Assembly: GCA_964605365.1 (NCBI GenBank)
Contig: CAZSCF010000005.1
Span: 1-41,546, forward strand
Reading direction: 5' to 3'
DNA length: 41,546 nt
DNA from: CAZSCF01 sp964605365
GTDB taxonomy: Bacteria > Patescibacteriota > Minisyncoccia > Moranbacterales > UBA2206
The position numbers and the translations under genes were made by a program. Numbering within the stretch: position 1 is the stretch's first letter; every line of letters starts with the position of its first letter. The notes below the pieces were generated by a model. The model saw only the letters and a program-made list of their open reading frames with translations. It searched no databases and was not told the origin of the DNA. Below are positions 30,531-38,985 of this stretch, piece by piece.

Positions 30531-31176
30531 CTAAACCTTAGCAAGGATTAGTTCTGCAATTTCTTCGGCACATTTGGACCAATCGAACCTTTTCAAGTTT
30601 TCAAGGCCTTTTTGAATAAGATCTTTTTTTATTTTTTCATCCGAAATTATTTTATAAACCATACTGGCGATTTCTTTGGCATTTTCAGGATTGGAAAGCA
30701 AGGCGCTGCCATTTACAACTTCGGGGATTGATGAAACATTCGAAGCCACAACCGGAACACTAGCATTTTGTGCCTCCAAAATGGGCAAGCCAAAGCCTTC
30801 GTAGAGACTTGGGAACAAAAAAACATCCGCATTTTTCAATAACTGCTGTTTTTGATTTTCATCAACATAGCCGGATTCTATAATTTTTAATTCTGAATTT
30901 TTAATTTTTAAATACTTCTTGATTTTTAATTTTATAGTTTCATAATTATAGCCTGGATTACCGGCCAGTACCAAACTGTGAGGGATAGAATATTTCTCTT
31001 TGAGAATCTTATAGGCATCCAATATGCCTATAATATTTTTTCTTGTCTCTATTCTACCAATAAAAAGTATGTACGGTTTTGAAATTTGATCATTGGATTT
31101 TTTTTGGAAATTGGAAATTGGAAATTGGAAATTCGCATCAGCGCTATATCCTTCATAAACTACTGCGATCTTTTCT
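30531..31176 (-). CDS. GT4-family glycosyltransferase, 5' end lost in the scaffold gap
   Basis: The frame stays open from the N gap to 30531, giving about 214 residues, the C-terminal GT-B half. It reads KIAVVYEGYSADANFQFP at the gap edge, then KPYILFIGRIETRKNIIG, HSLVLAGNPGYNYE, IIESGYVDENQKQQLLKNAD and the donor-site motif FPSLYEGFGLPILEAQNASV, ending ELILAKV. The true start lies in the gap; the TTG at 31022 is not the start. A four-copy 7-bp repeat lies inside the coding part. It is probably part of an exopolysaccharide or surface-glycan set with the other two glycosyltransferases. It would have to begin between mreB and here. Confidence 0.88.
31104..31131. repeat. 7-bp tandem repeat (TTGGAAA x4) within the GT4 coding region
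   Basis: Four exact copies of TTGGAAA, followed by TT. On the coding strand it gives the peptide segment NFQFPISNFQ. Period 7 is not a multiple of 3, so any gain or loss of a single copy would shift the frame. Confidence 0.85.
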
Positions 31177-31276
31177 NNNNNNNNNNNNNNNNNNNNNNNN
31201 NNNNNNNNNNNNNNNNNNNNNNNNNNNNNNNNNNNNNNNNNNNNNNNNNNNNNNNNNNNNNNNNNNNNNNNNNNNN
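31177..31276. other. Scaffold gap (100 N)
   Basis: Exactly 100 N, the usual placeholder for unknown length. Both flanking genes are cut. The missing pieces, the end of mreB (about 30 codons) and the N-terminal half of GT4 (about 150-200 codons), need well over 500 bases, so the true gap is larger than drawn. Confidence 0.95.
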
Positions 31277-32203
31277 CGGTTCTTCAGCTACATAGCAAGG
31301 AACATTTATTGTTTTAGTTATAAGTTGATCCAAATGTTTTAGCATTGCTCCCCCACCGGACAAAACCATCCCCTTATCCATTACATCAGCTGCTAATTCC
31401 GGTGGCGTTTCCTGCAAGACTTTTTTAATAGCTGCAATAATTTCTCGTAATTCATCTTGAATGGCCTCCGTAATTTCATTTGAAGAAACTTTAATCATCT
31501 TTGGAAGACCGCCTGTCAAATCCCTGCCTCGCACATCAGCGTACTCTTCCTTTACTTGAGGCAGAGCAGAACCTATTTTCATTTTAATTTCTTCGGCTGT
31601 TTTGTCTCCGATAGCCAAACCGTATTTTCTTTTTATGTAATCAGCGATGGCTTGATCAAGTTTGTTTCCTCCTACTCTGGCACTGTAAGTAGCCACAATC
31701 CCGCCTAAAGAAATGACCGCCACCTCTGAAGTTCCGCCTCCGATATCAATAATCATATTGCCAATCGGCTGATTAATCGGAATTCCGGCTCCAATAGCCG
31801 CTAAAACCGGCTCCTTGACCACATAAGCCGTTTTAGCTCCGGACCTTATTGCCGCATCAACAACCGCTCTTCTTTCTGTAGAAGTTACTCCGGCCGGAAT
31901 AGAAATCATAACTTCCGGACGAATCAATCTGAATTTCCCGCTAACCTTGTTAATAAAATATCTAAGCATTGCCTCAGTAATCCTGTAATCAGCAATAACA
32001 CCTTCTTTCATTGGCCGACTGGCCATAATTGTATCCGGTGTCCGCCCAAGCATTTCCTTGGCATCATTACCGATAGCTAAAATTTTGTTGTCCAAAATAG
32101 AAACAGCCACTACTGATGGTTCATTAATAACAACACCCCTGCCTGGAACATACACCAAAACATTGGCAGTACCCAAATCTATTCCGATTTTTCGTATAAG
32201 CAT
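31277..32203 (-). CDS. mreB: Rod shape-determining protein MreB, 3' end in the gap
   Basis: Actin-like filament protein that guides the elongasome. 309 residues visible; about 30 are lost in the N gap. Phosphate-1 IGIDLGTANVLVYVPGRG, the INEPSVVAV strand, connect region RPEVMISIPAGVTSTERRAV, phosphate-2 NMIIDIGGGTSEVAVISLGG and the adenosine motif VLSGGGAMLKHLDQLI are all there. Residues YVAEEP mark the break (usually followed by the C-terminal helix). It starts 35 bases after murA and lies in the same strand as rodA, murA and ftsQ, consistent with a wall-synthesis region. Any translation through the N run is artefactual. Confidence 0.96.
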
Positions 32204-32238
32204 AATGTTATAATTTTATATATTTTCCTTGTTTTAAT

Positions 32239-33513
32239 TTATGTTTTATTGCTACTTTTTGTTCTTTTTATATCCGCTCCCAACTTTTGCAATCTTTCTT
32301 CAATTTTTTCGTATCCTCTATCAACTTGATAGATATCTTTAATTATTGTTTTACCCTTAGCTAAAAGCGCAGCAATGATTAATGTGGCTCCAGCCCTAAG
32401 ATTAAAACTGGTTATTGTCATTCCTTTTAATTCTGTTGGACCGGAAACAATTACCCTGTGTGCATCCAACACCTTGGCGTGCGCGCCCATTTTTTGCAAT
32501 TCTCCAATATGATCAAATCTGCCTTCATAAAGAGAATCATGGATCAATGTTTGTCCATCAGCTTGTGTAGCCAGAACGCTGAAAGGCGCTTGCACATCAG
32601 TTGGAATTCCCGGATATGTTCTAGCATCAATTTTTTCGACAGACATTATTTTTCTCGATGGAACAACTTCAATATAATTTTTTCCGAAATTAAATTTTAT
32701 TCCAAAATCTTGGAGTTTTTTCAAAATCAGATCCAAATGATCCTTTCTGGCATTTTTTATTTTTATCCGACTTCTTGTTGCTGCTGCCATTATTAAAAAA
32801 GTTGCCGCCTCATTGGAATCCGGAATTATCTCATGTTTTGCGCCTCTTAATTTTTTCGATCCTTCAATTTCCAGGGTATGTGTTCCAAGCCCCTTTATTT
32901 TTGCACCCATTGAAATCAAAAATTTTCCCAAATCCTCCACATGGGGTTCGGATGCAGCAATTTTTATAATCGTTTTTCCCGAAATACCGGCCGCCAACAT
33001 CATAGCGTTTTCCGTGCCTGTAACTGAAAATTCGCCCAAAACAATTTCGCTCGACTTTCTCCCGCTGGCATCAACTCGATAAAACTTATCATTATGAAAA
33101 ATTTTTACTCCCATATCCTGCAATGCCTCAAAATGAGTACTCATTGGACGCGCTCCGATTACACAGCCTCCGGGACGAACTATTTTAAATTTATCTAATC
33201 TTGCACTAAGCGCTCCGATTAATAAAATGGAAGAGCGTATTTTTTTAATCAATTCAAAATTGATCCCATTCGGATCTATTTTTTCCGTCTTGATATTGAT
33301 CTTTCTTTTGCCCAGCCATTTTATTTTCGCACCCAAACTCTCCAAAATCTCCAACATTCTAAAAACATCCTCAATTAACGGAATATTGGAGATGATGCAT
33401 TCTTCCTTGGTTAACAGTGTTGCGGCCAAAATAGGCGTAGCGGCATTTTTTGCGCCCCGAACATCAATTTCTCCTTTTAGCCGTTTATTGCCAACAATTT
33501 CAAATTGATCCAT
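32239..33513 (-). CDS. murA: UDP-N-acetylglucosamine 1-carboxyvinyltransferase
   Basis: Transfers enolpyruvate from PEP to UDP-GlcNAc, the first committed step of peptidoglycan synthesis. 424 aa. K22-N23 in DVRGAKNAATPILAATLL bind PEP, and C117 in RPGGCVIGARP is the catalytic, fosfomycin-targeted Cys. DVQAPFSVLATQADG and RAGATLIIAALLAKG are conserved. The EPSP-synthase fold is complete. An extended -10 promoter lies about 18 bases upstream, and mreB follows 35 bases downstream. PEP for this step comes from enolase, also encoded in this window. Confidence 0.97.
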   Translation of the reverse strand: MDQFEIVGNKRLKGEIDVRGAKNAATPILAATLLTKEECIISNIPLIEDVFRMLEILESLGAKIKWLGKRKINIKTEKIDPNGINFELIKKIRSSILLIGALSARLDKFKIVRPGGCVIGARPMSTHFEALQDMGVKIFHNDKFYRVDASGRKSSEIVLGEFSVTGTENAMMLAAGISGKTIIKIAASEPHVEDLGKFLISMGAKIKGLGTHTLEIEGSKKLRGAKHEIIPDSNEAATFLIMAAATRSRIKIKNARKDHLDLILKKLQDFGIKFNFGKNYIEVVPSRKIMSVEKIDARTYPGIPTDVQAPFSVLATQADGQTLIHDSLYEGRFDHIGELQKMGAHAKVLDAHRVIVSGPTELKGMTITSFNLRAGATLIIAALLAKGKTIIKDIYQVDRGYEKIEERLQKLGADIKRTKSSNKT

Positions 33514-33530
33514 TTTATTGATTATTTTAG

Positions 33531-33539
33531 TTTATAGCA
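33531..33539 (-). promoter_or_regulatory. Extended -10 promoter for murA-mreB
   Basis: Minus strand TGCTATAAA. The predicted start leaves a leader of about 12 bases, and the upstream gene is closed off by a terminator at 33594-33620. Confidence 0.5.
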
Positions 33540-33593
33540 TAGCCCCAGTATATTCTATTATTGGCTTTTTTTCAAACTTCTGCGCCTTTAATC

Positions 33594-33620
33594 AAAAAAA
33601 CCAAATCTTTGACGATTTGG
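33594..33620 (-). terminator. Rho-independent terminator of the lytic transglycosylase gene
   Basis: Minus strand 7-bp stem CCAAATC/GATTTGG with loop GTCAAA, followed by seven T. It sits 20 bases past the stop codon. Confidence 0.9.
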
Positions 33621-33640
33621 CTTATATTTTTTTGTTTTGG

Positions 33641-34867
33641 CTACAATTTATCATAGCCACCGGCTAAGGCTTGGATGCCAGGAGCATAATTAGTATAACC
33701 ATAACAGGTCCAACCCAAATATCTCATTGACGCGTATACTTCCCATTTAACATCGACTTTCTTGCCATTGCACGGATTTTTTATTTGAACTTTACCGCTT
33801 TTTGTTGCTCCGTCATTTTCCAGTTTTAAAGCCATGGCCACTACGCCATCCACAAGATTCCATGGATCTGGAGGATTATGTCCGGTAGCCGAAGCTATTC
33901 TACTTTTATAACCCCACCATGTGTCTGGCATAAATTGAGCAGCGCCCATTGCTCCGCCAGATCCGGCATAATTTTTTGAAGCACACGAAAGAGGCTTCTT
34001 TTTGCAATCAAAATCCAACTCTTTGCATATTTTATTAAAATAATCTTTTCTCGCAGAACTCATGCCGCAATTCTTGTAGGTGCATCTCCCGGCATTTGGA
34101 TTTCCACCAGACTCATATTTTAGCACTCCAAATAAAAATCCTTTTCTGACTCCCGTAACTTTATTGGCGAACTTTATAGCATCCTTAATTTCTCCGGTAT
34201 CGTAGCTCTTTCCTAAAATCTTGTTCAAATTACTTTTTAATTCGGCCATTTTTTGTTGAATTTCTGCCAAAGTAGCCTGAGTTTCTTGAATATCATCCAC
34301 TATTTCGGCTTGTTGCACTTTCTGTTTTTCTAGTGTCTTTTGGTTATTTTGTTTTTGACTGGCCAATAACGCCTTAGCCTCTTCGGTCTCGCCTTTTGCA
34401 TCTTCGATTTCTTTTAAGATATTTGATATTTTACTTTTTATTCCCGCCATATTATCGAAATTAATTGCCATATCCCTGATATCTCCATCCAAAATAGCCG
34501 GAAAAACAATTGAATTATCTTGATCAACATAATACATTTGCCTTACATATTCCGCCAGCAATTTTTTGTTAAGTTCCGATCTATCATTAAGATTATTAAG
34601 CTCCGCTTCTCTTCTGGCTATATCGGCTTGAAGTTTTTTTAAGAGTGCTTGTGTAGAATCAATTTGTGTCTGATTTTTATATTTCTGACTATTAAGAAGA
34701 TTGAGATTGGCGGTTTCTTTTTCTAAATTTTTTTGCAATTTTTTTATATCATCCTGGATATCGTCAATACTGTCCGCTTTAGCCGAATAATTTAAGCAAC
34801 CAAAAACACCAGCAACAACAAAGGCTACCGTCAGAAACATAATGACTTTTATAATTTTTATTTTCAT
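33641..34867 (-). CDS. Secreted coiled-coil lytic transglycosylase
   Basis: 408 aa from the ATG at 34867. A signal peptide (KIIKVIMFLTVAFVVAGVFG) is followed by Cys-Leu, so a lipoprotein is possible though the VFGC box is atypical. Residues about 35-225 are a long coiled coil like the PcsB/EnvC N-terminal region. The C-terminal domain (about 235-405) is SLT/MltB-like: GVLKYESGGNPNAGRC with the catalytic Glu, GSGGAMGAAQFMPDTWWGYK, and DPWNLVDGVVAMALKL. It cleaves the MurNAc-GlcNAc bond. The coiled coil probably controls activity or tethers it to FtsEX-like partners, which are not in the window. Six Cys in the catalytic domain suggest disulfides. Confidence 0.88.
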   Translation of the reverse strand: MKIKIIKVIMFLTVAFVVAGVFGCLNYSAKADSIDDIQDDIKKLQKNLEKETANLNLLNSQKYKNQTQIDSTQALLKKLQADIARREAELNNLNDRSELNKKLLAEYVRQMYYVDQDNSIVFPAILDGDIRDMAINFDNMAGIKSKISNILKEIEDAKGETEEAKALLASQKQNNQKTLEKQKVQQAEIVDDIQETQATLAEIQQKMAELKSNLNKILGKSYDTGEIKDAIKFANKVTGVRKGFLFGVLKYESGGNPNAGRCTYKNCGMSSARKDYFNKICKELDFDCKKKPLSCASKNYAGSGGAMGAAQFMPDTWWGYKSRIASATGHNPPDPWNLVDGVVAMALKLENDGATKSGKVQIKNPCNGKKVDVKWEVYASMRYLGWTCYGYTNYAPGIQALAGGYDKL

Positions 34868-34875
34868 CAATTGCA

Positions 34876-34884
34876 ATTATATCA
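34876..34884 (-). promoter_or_regulatory. Extended -10 promoter close to the transglycosylase ATG
   Basis: Minus strand TGATATAAT, whose last base is only 9 positions before the A of the ATG. With a usual -10 to +1 distance the transcript would begin within a couple of bases of the start codon, so it would be leaderless or nearly so. Confidence 0.6.
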
Positions 34885-34885
34885 C

Positions 34886-34918
34886 AAAAAAAACAACACT
34901 CCAAAAGGGAGTGTTGTT
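34886..34918 (-). terminator. Rho-independent terminator of rplY
   Basis: Minus strand 11-bp stem AACAACACTCC/GGAGTGTTGTT (as read on plus) with a 5-base loop, then eight T. It is directly followed by the promoter of the next gene. Confidence 0.92.
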
Positions 34919-34939
34919 TGCGCATTTTCTGAAATTATT

Positions 34940-35617
34940 TTAGTCCTTTTTTTCTGGATTTTCCCCTTTTTCGACAGGAGAAGCTTCTTCTTTGGCCATT
35001 CCTTCAACTTTGCTGATATCTTCTTCCACTTTTTCTTCAAGACCCTTAAGTTCTTCTTCCGTTCTTGGAGGAGTTACAAGAGCCACAACTGTTTCCGGCT
35101 CAAGTTCAATCTCGACTCCTTTGCCTGTCTTCAAGTTGCCGACTGTAATGTGATCTTCGAAAGTTTTTAAAACTGATACATCCACATCAATACAAGATGG
35201 CAAGTCAGCCGGCAAACATTTTATTGCCAGCTTATCAATATTTTTAACTAAAATTCCACCCAATTCCTTGACTGCAGGAGACTCTCCAATAAAAACCAAT
35301 TCTACTTCAGTTTCGATTTCCTCGTCCATTCTAACCTGGAAAAAATCCAAATGGATTATTTTATAAGAAACGGGGTCTCTTTGAATATCCTGAATAATAA
35401 CATTGCGTCCATTTTTGCCTTCAATTTCTAAGTCAATAATTGTACTTTCCCCTGATTTTTTGAGCAATTTCCTAAAATCAAGAGCGTTAACCCAAAGATT
35501 TAAAGATTCCACTCCTCGACCATAAACAACGCCTGGTATTAAGCCATCGCGCCTGCCTTTATTAGTTTTTCTGCCCTTTTCCAGGCGCTTTTTTACTTCC
35601 AATTTTACCTTGTCCAT
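34940..35617 (-). CDS. rplY: Ribosomal protein bL25 (CTC/TL5 form)
   Basis: Binds 5S rRNA. 225 aa, the long CTC/TL5-type. The N-terminal L25 domain (about 1-92) has KVKLEVKKRLEKGRKTNKGR, GLIPGVVYGRG and YKIIHLDFFQVRMDEEI. The C-terminal TL5-like beta domain (about 93-190) contains IKCLPADLPSCIDVDVSVLK. The last 30 residues are an acidic Glu/Lys tail. No strong Shine-Dalgarno. The 248-base spacer upstream (35618-35865) shows no gene; I see only a weak stem (CTTG/CAAG) followed by seven T near 35755-35770 that could end the preceding gene. Confidence 0.95.
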   Translation of the reverse strand: MDKVKLEVKKRLEKGRKTNKGRRDGLIPGVVYGRGVESLNLWVNALDFRKLLKKSGESTIIDLEIEGKNGRNVIIQDIQRDPVSYKIIHLDFFQVRMDEEIETEVELVFIGESPAVKELGGILVKNIDKLAIKCLPADLPSCIDVDVSVLKTFEDHITVGNLKTGKGVEIELEPETVVALVTPPRTEEELKGLEEKVEEDISKVEGMAKEEASPVEKGENPEKKD

Positions 35618-35865
35618 ATTTAATAAAAGATTTTACCGTCACAAACCAATATTGAACCGTTTCATGGCAACAAAATCTTTGAAAAAAATTATTAATTATT
35701 TAGTATCTATCTTGAATCAATTATCCGTCAGATATATTTTTTAGATAATTTAAAAAAACTTGCCGGATAGACAAGCTCATATAAAAAACTCAAAACCAAA
35801 GCTGGAATTTGATTTTTGAATTTAATATGAACGTTCTACCTTCCCTTATTGGAGCCTCTCAAACG

Positions 35866-36189
35866 TTAAAATAACTGTCGTTTTGCATTTTTCCCATACA
35901 CAAATTCGTGCATTTCCAAAATATCATCAACGTCAATGGTATCATTGCAAAACATTTTTCTTACCTCTTTTTTGTCCAAATCAGTTGCCATTCCTAGATT
36001 TACAATTCCCATATTTGTAACGGACGAAAAAATCAAGACTGAAACATTACACTTGGAACAGGTCGCATGAAAAACAACTTTTTGATTCTTTTCCTCTAAT
36101 GGCAAAATGTCACTCTGCAAATAATCATTGTTGCAAAAAAAACAAGATTCCAAAATATTTTCACTTCTCTTTTTTTTGCTTTGTTTCAT
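35866..36189 (-). CDS. Small zinc-ribbon-like protein
   Basis: 107 aa, no named family recognised. Two CxxC pairs (CFFC at about residue 16, CSKC at about 44) spaced about 25 residues apart look like a zinc ribbon. A hydrophobic strand SVLIFSSVTNMGIVNLGM follows. The C-terminal half is helical and acidic (DVDDILEMHEFVYG). No membrane segment or signal peptide. It might bind nucleic acid or act as a regulator; that is inference. An extended -10 promoter lies 39 bases upstream of the start, in the spacer from rodA. Confidence 0.65.
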   Translation of the reverse strand: MKQSKKKRSENILESCFFCNNDYLQSDILPLEEKNQKVVFHATCSKCNVSVLIFSSVTNMGIVNLGMATDLDKKEVRKMFCNDTIDVDDILEMHEFVYGKNAKRQLF

Positions 36190-36227
36190 ACGAAAAACGA
36201 CTTTTTTAAAAAATACTAAACGTCAAT

Positions 36228-36236
36228 ATTCTATCA
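36228..36236 (-). promoter_or_regulatory. Extended -10 promoter for the zinc-ribbon gene
   Basis: Minus strand TGATAGAAT (5 of 6 in the hexamer). The predicted leader is about 30 bases. Confidence 0.45.
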
Positions 36237-36248
36237 GCAAAAAGGCTT

Positions 36249-37340
36249 TTAGTCAAGCGCTTTTAATTTTCTAATGTAGATACTTTGAATAATTCCCACT
36301 GAAGCCAAAACTATTACAATCGAACTGCCACCATAACTGAGAAATGGCAAAGGGACGCCTGCAATTGGAGATAACCCGATATTCATACCGACATTAACCA
36401 AAATTTGTAAAAAAAGCATTGCCATTATGCCAATAGCCAAAAGATAGCCAAAATTATCCCTGGCCAATCTGGCTGTTTCCTTGATCCGATAAAACAAAAC
36501 TATAAAAAGAATGAAAACAAAAAGAACACCAACAAAACCCAGCTCTTCTGCAATAACGGCAAAAATAAAATCTGTATGCTTTTCAGGTAAAAAGTTAAGC
36601 TGGCTTTGCGATCCGTGCCCCAATCCTTTGCCAAAAATCCCTCCCGAACCAACAGCTACCATAGATTGAATTACATTATATCCGCTTCCGCGCGGATCAT
36701 TGTAAGGATTAACAACATTTCGCAATCTGTCTTTTTGATAATCCTTAAGAAAAAACCAACCGGAAGATACTGCCACCATTCCAATTAAAAAAAATATTGC
36801 AATGTTTTTTTTATTAATTCCAGAAACCAAAAAAATACTTATCCATATTCCAATAATTATTGCAGCTGAACCAAAATCCGGCTGCCTGAGAACAAAAAAA
36901 ACCGGAATAGAAACCAGAAAGAATGAAGCTATTATTCTCACCGTTTCACTTAAATATGTCTTTTTTTTCGAAAGAAAGCTTGCTAAAAAAATAATCATGA
37001 CAACTTTTGCAATTTCCACGGGCTGAAAATTAAATTCTCCCAAATTTAACCATCCCCTTGTCCCTCTGATATTTATTCCTAAAAAAATCACTCCGATTAA
37101 AAAAACGAGGAGAATCAAATATAATTTTGTGCTATATGAATTAAAGGCGCGATAATCATAAAAAGAAAAAAAAAGCATAAGCGCAATGCCTATACCTATG
37201 GCTATTATCTGTTTGGAAAAATTATTTGGGTTAAAGCTTCCAGAAGAAAAGGAAACACTATAAAGGGACGCCAACCCTATTCCTAAAAGTAAAACAACGG
37301 CAACTATTAGCAGCCAGTCCATTTTTAAAAAATTATTCAT
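36249..37340 (-). CDS. rodA: SEDS peptidoglycan glycosyltransferase RodA
   Basis: Polymerises lipid II during elongation, working with a class B PBP and MreB. 363 aa from the ATG at 37340 (MNNFLKMDWLLIVAV); the upstream open frame is not needed. About ten membrane helices. Family motifs: FNFQPVEIAKVVMIIFLA, LRQPDFGSAAII, GSGYNVIQSMVAVGSGGIFG, KGLGHGSQSQLNFLPEKHTD with the catalytic Asp, IFAVIAEELGFVG and GVPLPFLSYGGSS. The QLNFLPEKHTDFIF version favours RodA over FtsW. The start lies 48 bases after the preceding Cys-rich protein's stop. Confidence 0.95.
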   Translation of the reverse strand: MNNFLKMDWLLIVAVVLLLGIGLASLYSVSFSSGSFNPNNFSKQIIAIGIGIALMLFFSFYDYRAFNSYSTKLYLILLVFLIGVIFLGINIRGTRGWLNLGEFNFQPVEIAKVVMIIFLASFLSKKKTYLSETVRIIASFFLVSIPVFFVLRQPDFGSAAIIIGIWISIFLVSGINKKNIAIFFLIGMVAVSSGWFFLKDYQKDRLRNVVNPYNDPRGSGYNVIQSMVAVGSGGIFGKGLGHGSQSQLNFLPEKHTDFIFAVIAEELGFVGVLFVFILFIVLFYRIKETARLARDNFGYLLAIGIMAMLFLQILVNVGMNIGLSPIAGVPLPFLSYGGSSIVIVLASVGIIQSIYIRKLKALD

Positions 37341-37388
37341 AGCTAAGTACTGATTTAATAATATTTTTCGCGTATGACTTTTGTGCAA

Positions 37389-38198
37389 TTAGAAAACTTG
37401 TCCCGGAAAATATCTCTTTACAAAAGCATCGTTTTTAAAAATATTTGTTTCCGTTTGCATTTCCATATTCCCAACCTCGGAAACCTTACCTGGCCAAAAA
37501 ACCTTAAATTCACGACTTTCTCCTGATTGAACGGTATTTATTTTTGTTGAATTAAGCGCGGTTATTTCGCCATTTCTGTTTTTAACAATTACCTGGATTT
37601 TTATTTCATTAAAATCAAAAGGGCTTTCATTTCTGAGCACTCCGATTGCATCGCTTAAACCGGAATCTTGATTGGTTTCATTGAAATTTTTATTTACTAT
37701 TGCCAATTGAGGCTTTTGAACGCCGGAAAAATCCTTCCAAACTATATTCTTAATTTCAAGTTCGACATTTGCCGGATAAGTATCGGATTCGATGCCAAGT
37801 TCTACTAAATATTTTTTTTCTCCGGGAAAAATAAATCCGGTTCCTTCTTTTTTAGCAAGACTTGTGCCATTAGCATCTTTTAAATCAAAAACGTAATCAA
37901 AACTGCTGCTGCCATATTCATTATTTGGATTCAGTATTTCGCTATAAACATCATACTTATTGGCTATGCCGGTTTCCACAATGCCGATCTCTCTGAAAAC
38001 AATATTATCACTAAGTTGAATCTCGCAAATCTTTTGACAAACGCCTCCGCAATCCACGCCAATTTCATCTTGATTTTTTTTGCCATCGGAGCAAGTTCCA
38101 TCCGGGATTAACTTAAAAATGATAGGAATTAAAATTAAAACCAGCACAAACACGTAAACTGAAATTATAACAAACCTCTTTTTATCCCTTTTTTCCAT
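37389..38198 (-). CDS. Membrane-anchored secreted protein with Cys-rich CSDG motif
   Basis: 269 aa, function unknown. A basic N-terminus and one membrane helix (about 9-30) lead to an outside domain. Residues 36-59 hold the motif CSDGKKNQDEIGVDCGG-x-C-x-x-x-C with four cysteines, a pattern repeated in many secreted proteins of candidate phyla and archaea. The remainder (about 60-269) is beta-rich, in two similar halves (YDVYSEILNPNNEYGSSSFD and VLRNESPFDFNEIKIQVIVK), resembling FxLYD-type domains. It lies between 5S rRNA and rodA. Confidence 0.65.
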   Translation of the reverse strand: MEKRDKKRFVIISVYVFVLVLILIPIIFKLIPDGTCSDGKKNQDEIGVDCGGVCQKICEIQLSDNIVFREIGIVETGIANKYDVYSEILNPNNEYGSSSFDYVFDLKDANGTSLAKKEGTGFIFPGEKKYLVELGIESDTYPANVELEIKNIVWKDFSGVQKPQLAIVNKNFNETNQDSGLSDAIGVLRNESPFDFNEIKIQVIVKNRNGEITALNSTKINTVQSGESREFKVFWPGKVSEVGNMEMQTETNIFKNDAFVKRYFPGQVF

Positions 38199-38340
38199 AA
38201 TATTGCGTAAAAATAAAAAAATTCTCTTTCCTTTATTTTATCCCAAAAAGTTAATTTAGGAAAGTTTCGAAAATTCTCATCACCAAAAAGAGTGCCCTAA
38301 AGACAAAAAAGTATCATTTTTAGGCTAATTTCAAATACAT

Positions 38341-38460
38341 TGTCTTGGCGGCGACCTACTTTAATCCGCCGGCTGGCGGACTATCATCGGCGCTGAAGTG
38401 CTTAACTGCTCTGTTCGAGATGGGAAGAGGTGTTTCCACTTCGCTAGAGTCACCAAGACA
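38341..38460 (-). rRNA. rrf: 5S ribosomal RNA
   Basis: About 120 nt; helix I formed by TGTCTTGG and CCAAGACA, helix III region with TCCCATCTCGAACAGAGCAG, and helix IV arms CCGCC/GGCGG (38368-38381) in place of the usual GGGG/CCCC. GAAGTTAAGC-like loop residues (AGTTAAGCACTTC) are conserved. Pairing extends two bases into both flanks. It follows 23S by about 190 bases on the same strand. Confidence 0.95.
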
Positions 38461-38581
38461 ATATATTCAAAAATACTTTCAAAATAATACTCTTTCTTTT
38501 GTGATCTTTTAATTTTCTTTAACTCGTAGTCTTTTTCAATGTCAGAAATTATTAACTGCTAACTCCATCACGCAACACGAA

Positions 38582-38630
38582 ACTTGCAACCCGTAACAAT
38601 ATAATTCGTTACGAGTTTTAAGTTGCGAGT
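38582..38630. repeat. Nested inverted repeat in the 23S-5S spacer
   Basis: Arms ACTTGCAAC/GTTGCGAGT (one G-T) enclose CGTAAC/GTTACG around an AT loop. It may be a processing stem for rRNA maturation or a repeat-derived palindrome; no terminator U-tract is present. The rest of the 38461-38649 spacer is featureless. Confidence 0.4.
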
Positions 38631-38985
38631 TACGCGATCTAAAAATTTAAGGTGATATGTTCAATTTATTAGTATCTCTTGGCTAAACACATTACTGTGC
38701 TTACACCTGAGACCTATCAACCTGATCATCTTTCAGGAAATTGCCCTAACACCAATTTTAGAAACATTTTTTTATATTCATAAGATTGATGCGAAGCATC
38801 GGCTTCGCCTCTGATTTTATGTCACAAAAAATTTTCCCAAAATTGGTGCAAGGGATTGCCTAATCTTGAGGTGGGCTTCTTGCTTATATGCTTTCAGCAA
38901 TTATCCCTTCCAAACTTAGCTACTGAGCAGTGCTCCTGGCGGAACAGCTCATACACCAGAGGTTTGTTCTTTCCGGTCCTCTCGT

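Noticed and set aside
31160..31342. Open frames running through the N block
   Set aside because: They exist only because N is translated as X; they carry no sequence evidence.
35618..35865. T-box or other riboswitch upstream of rplY
   Set aside because: A sequence like AGGGAAGGTAGAACG is present but without specifier loop, antiterminator or correct downstream gene; nothing firm.
38368..38381. REP-like palindrome inside 5S rRNA
   Set aside because: The CCGCC/GGCGG arms occupy the place of 5S helix IV, so this is normal rRNA structure.
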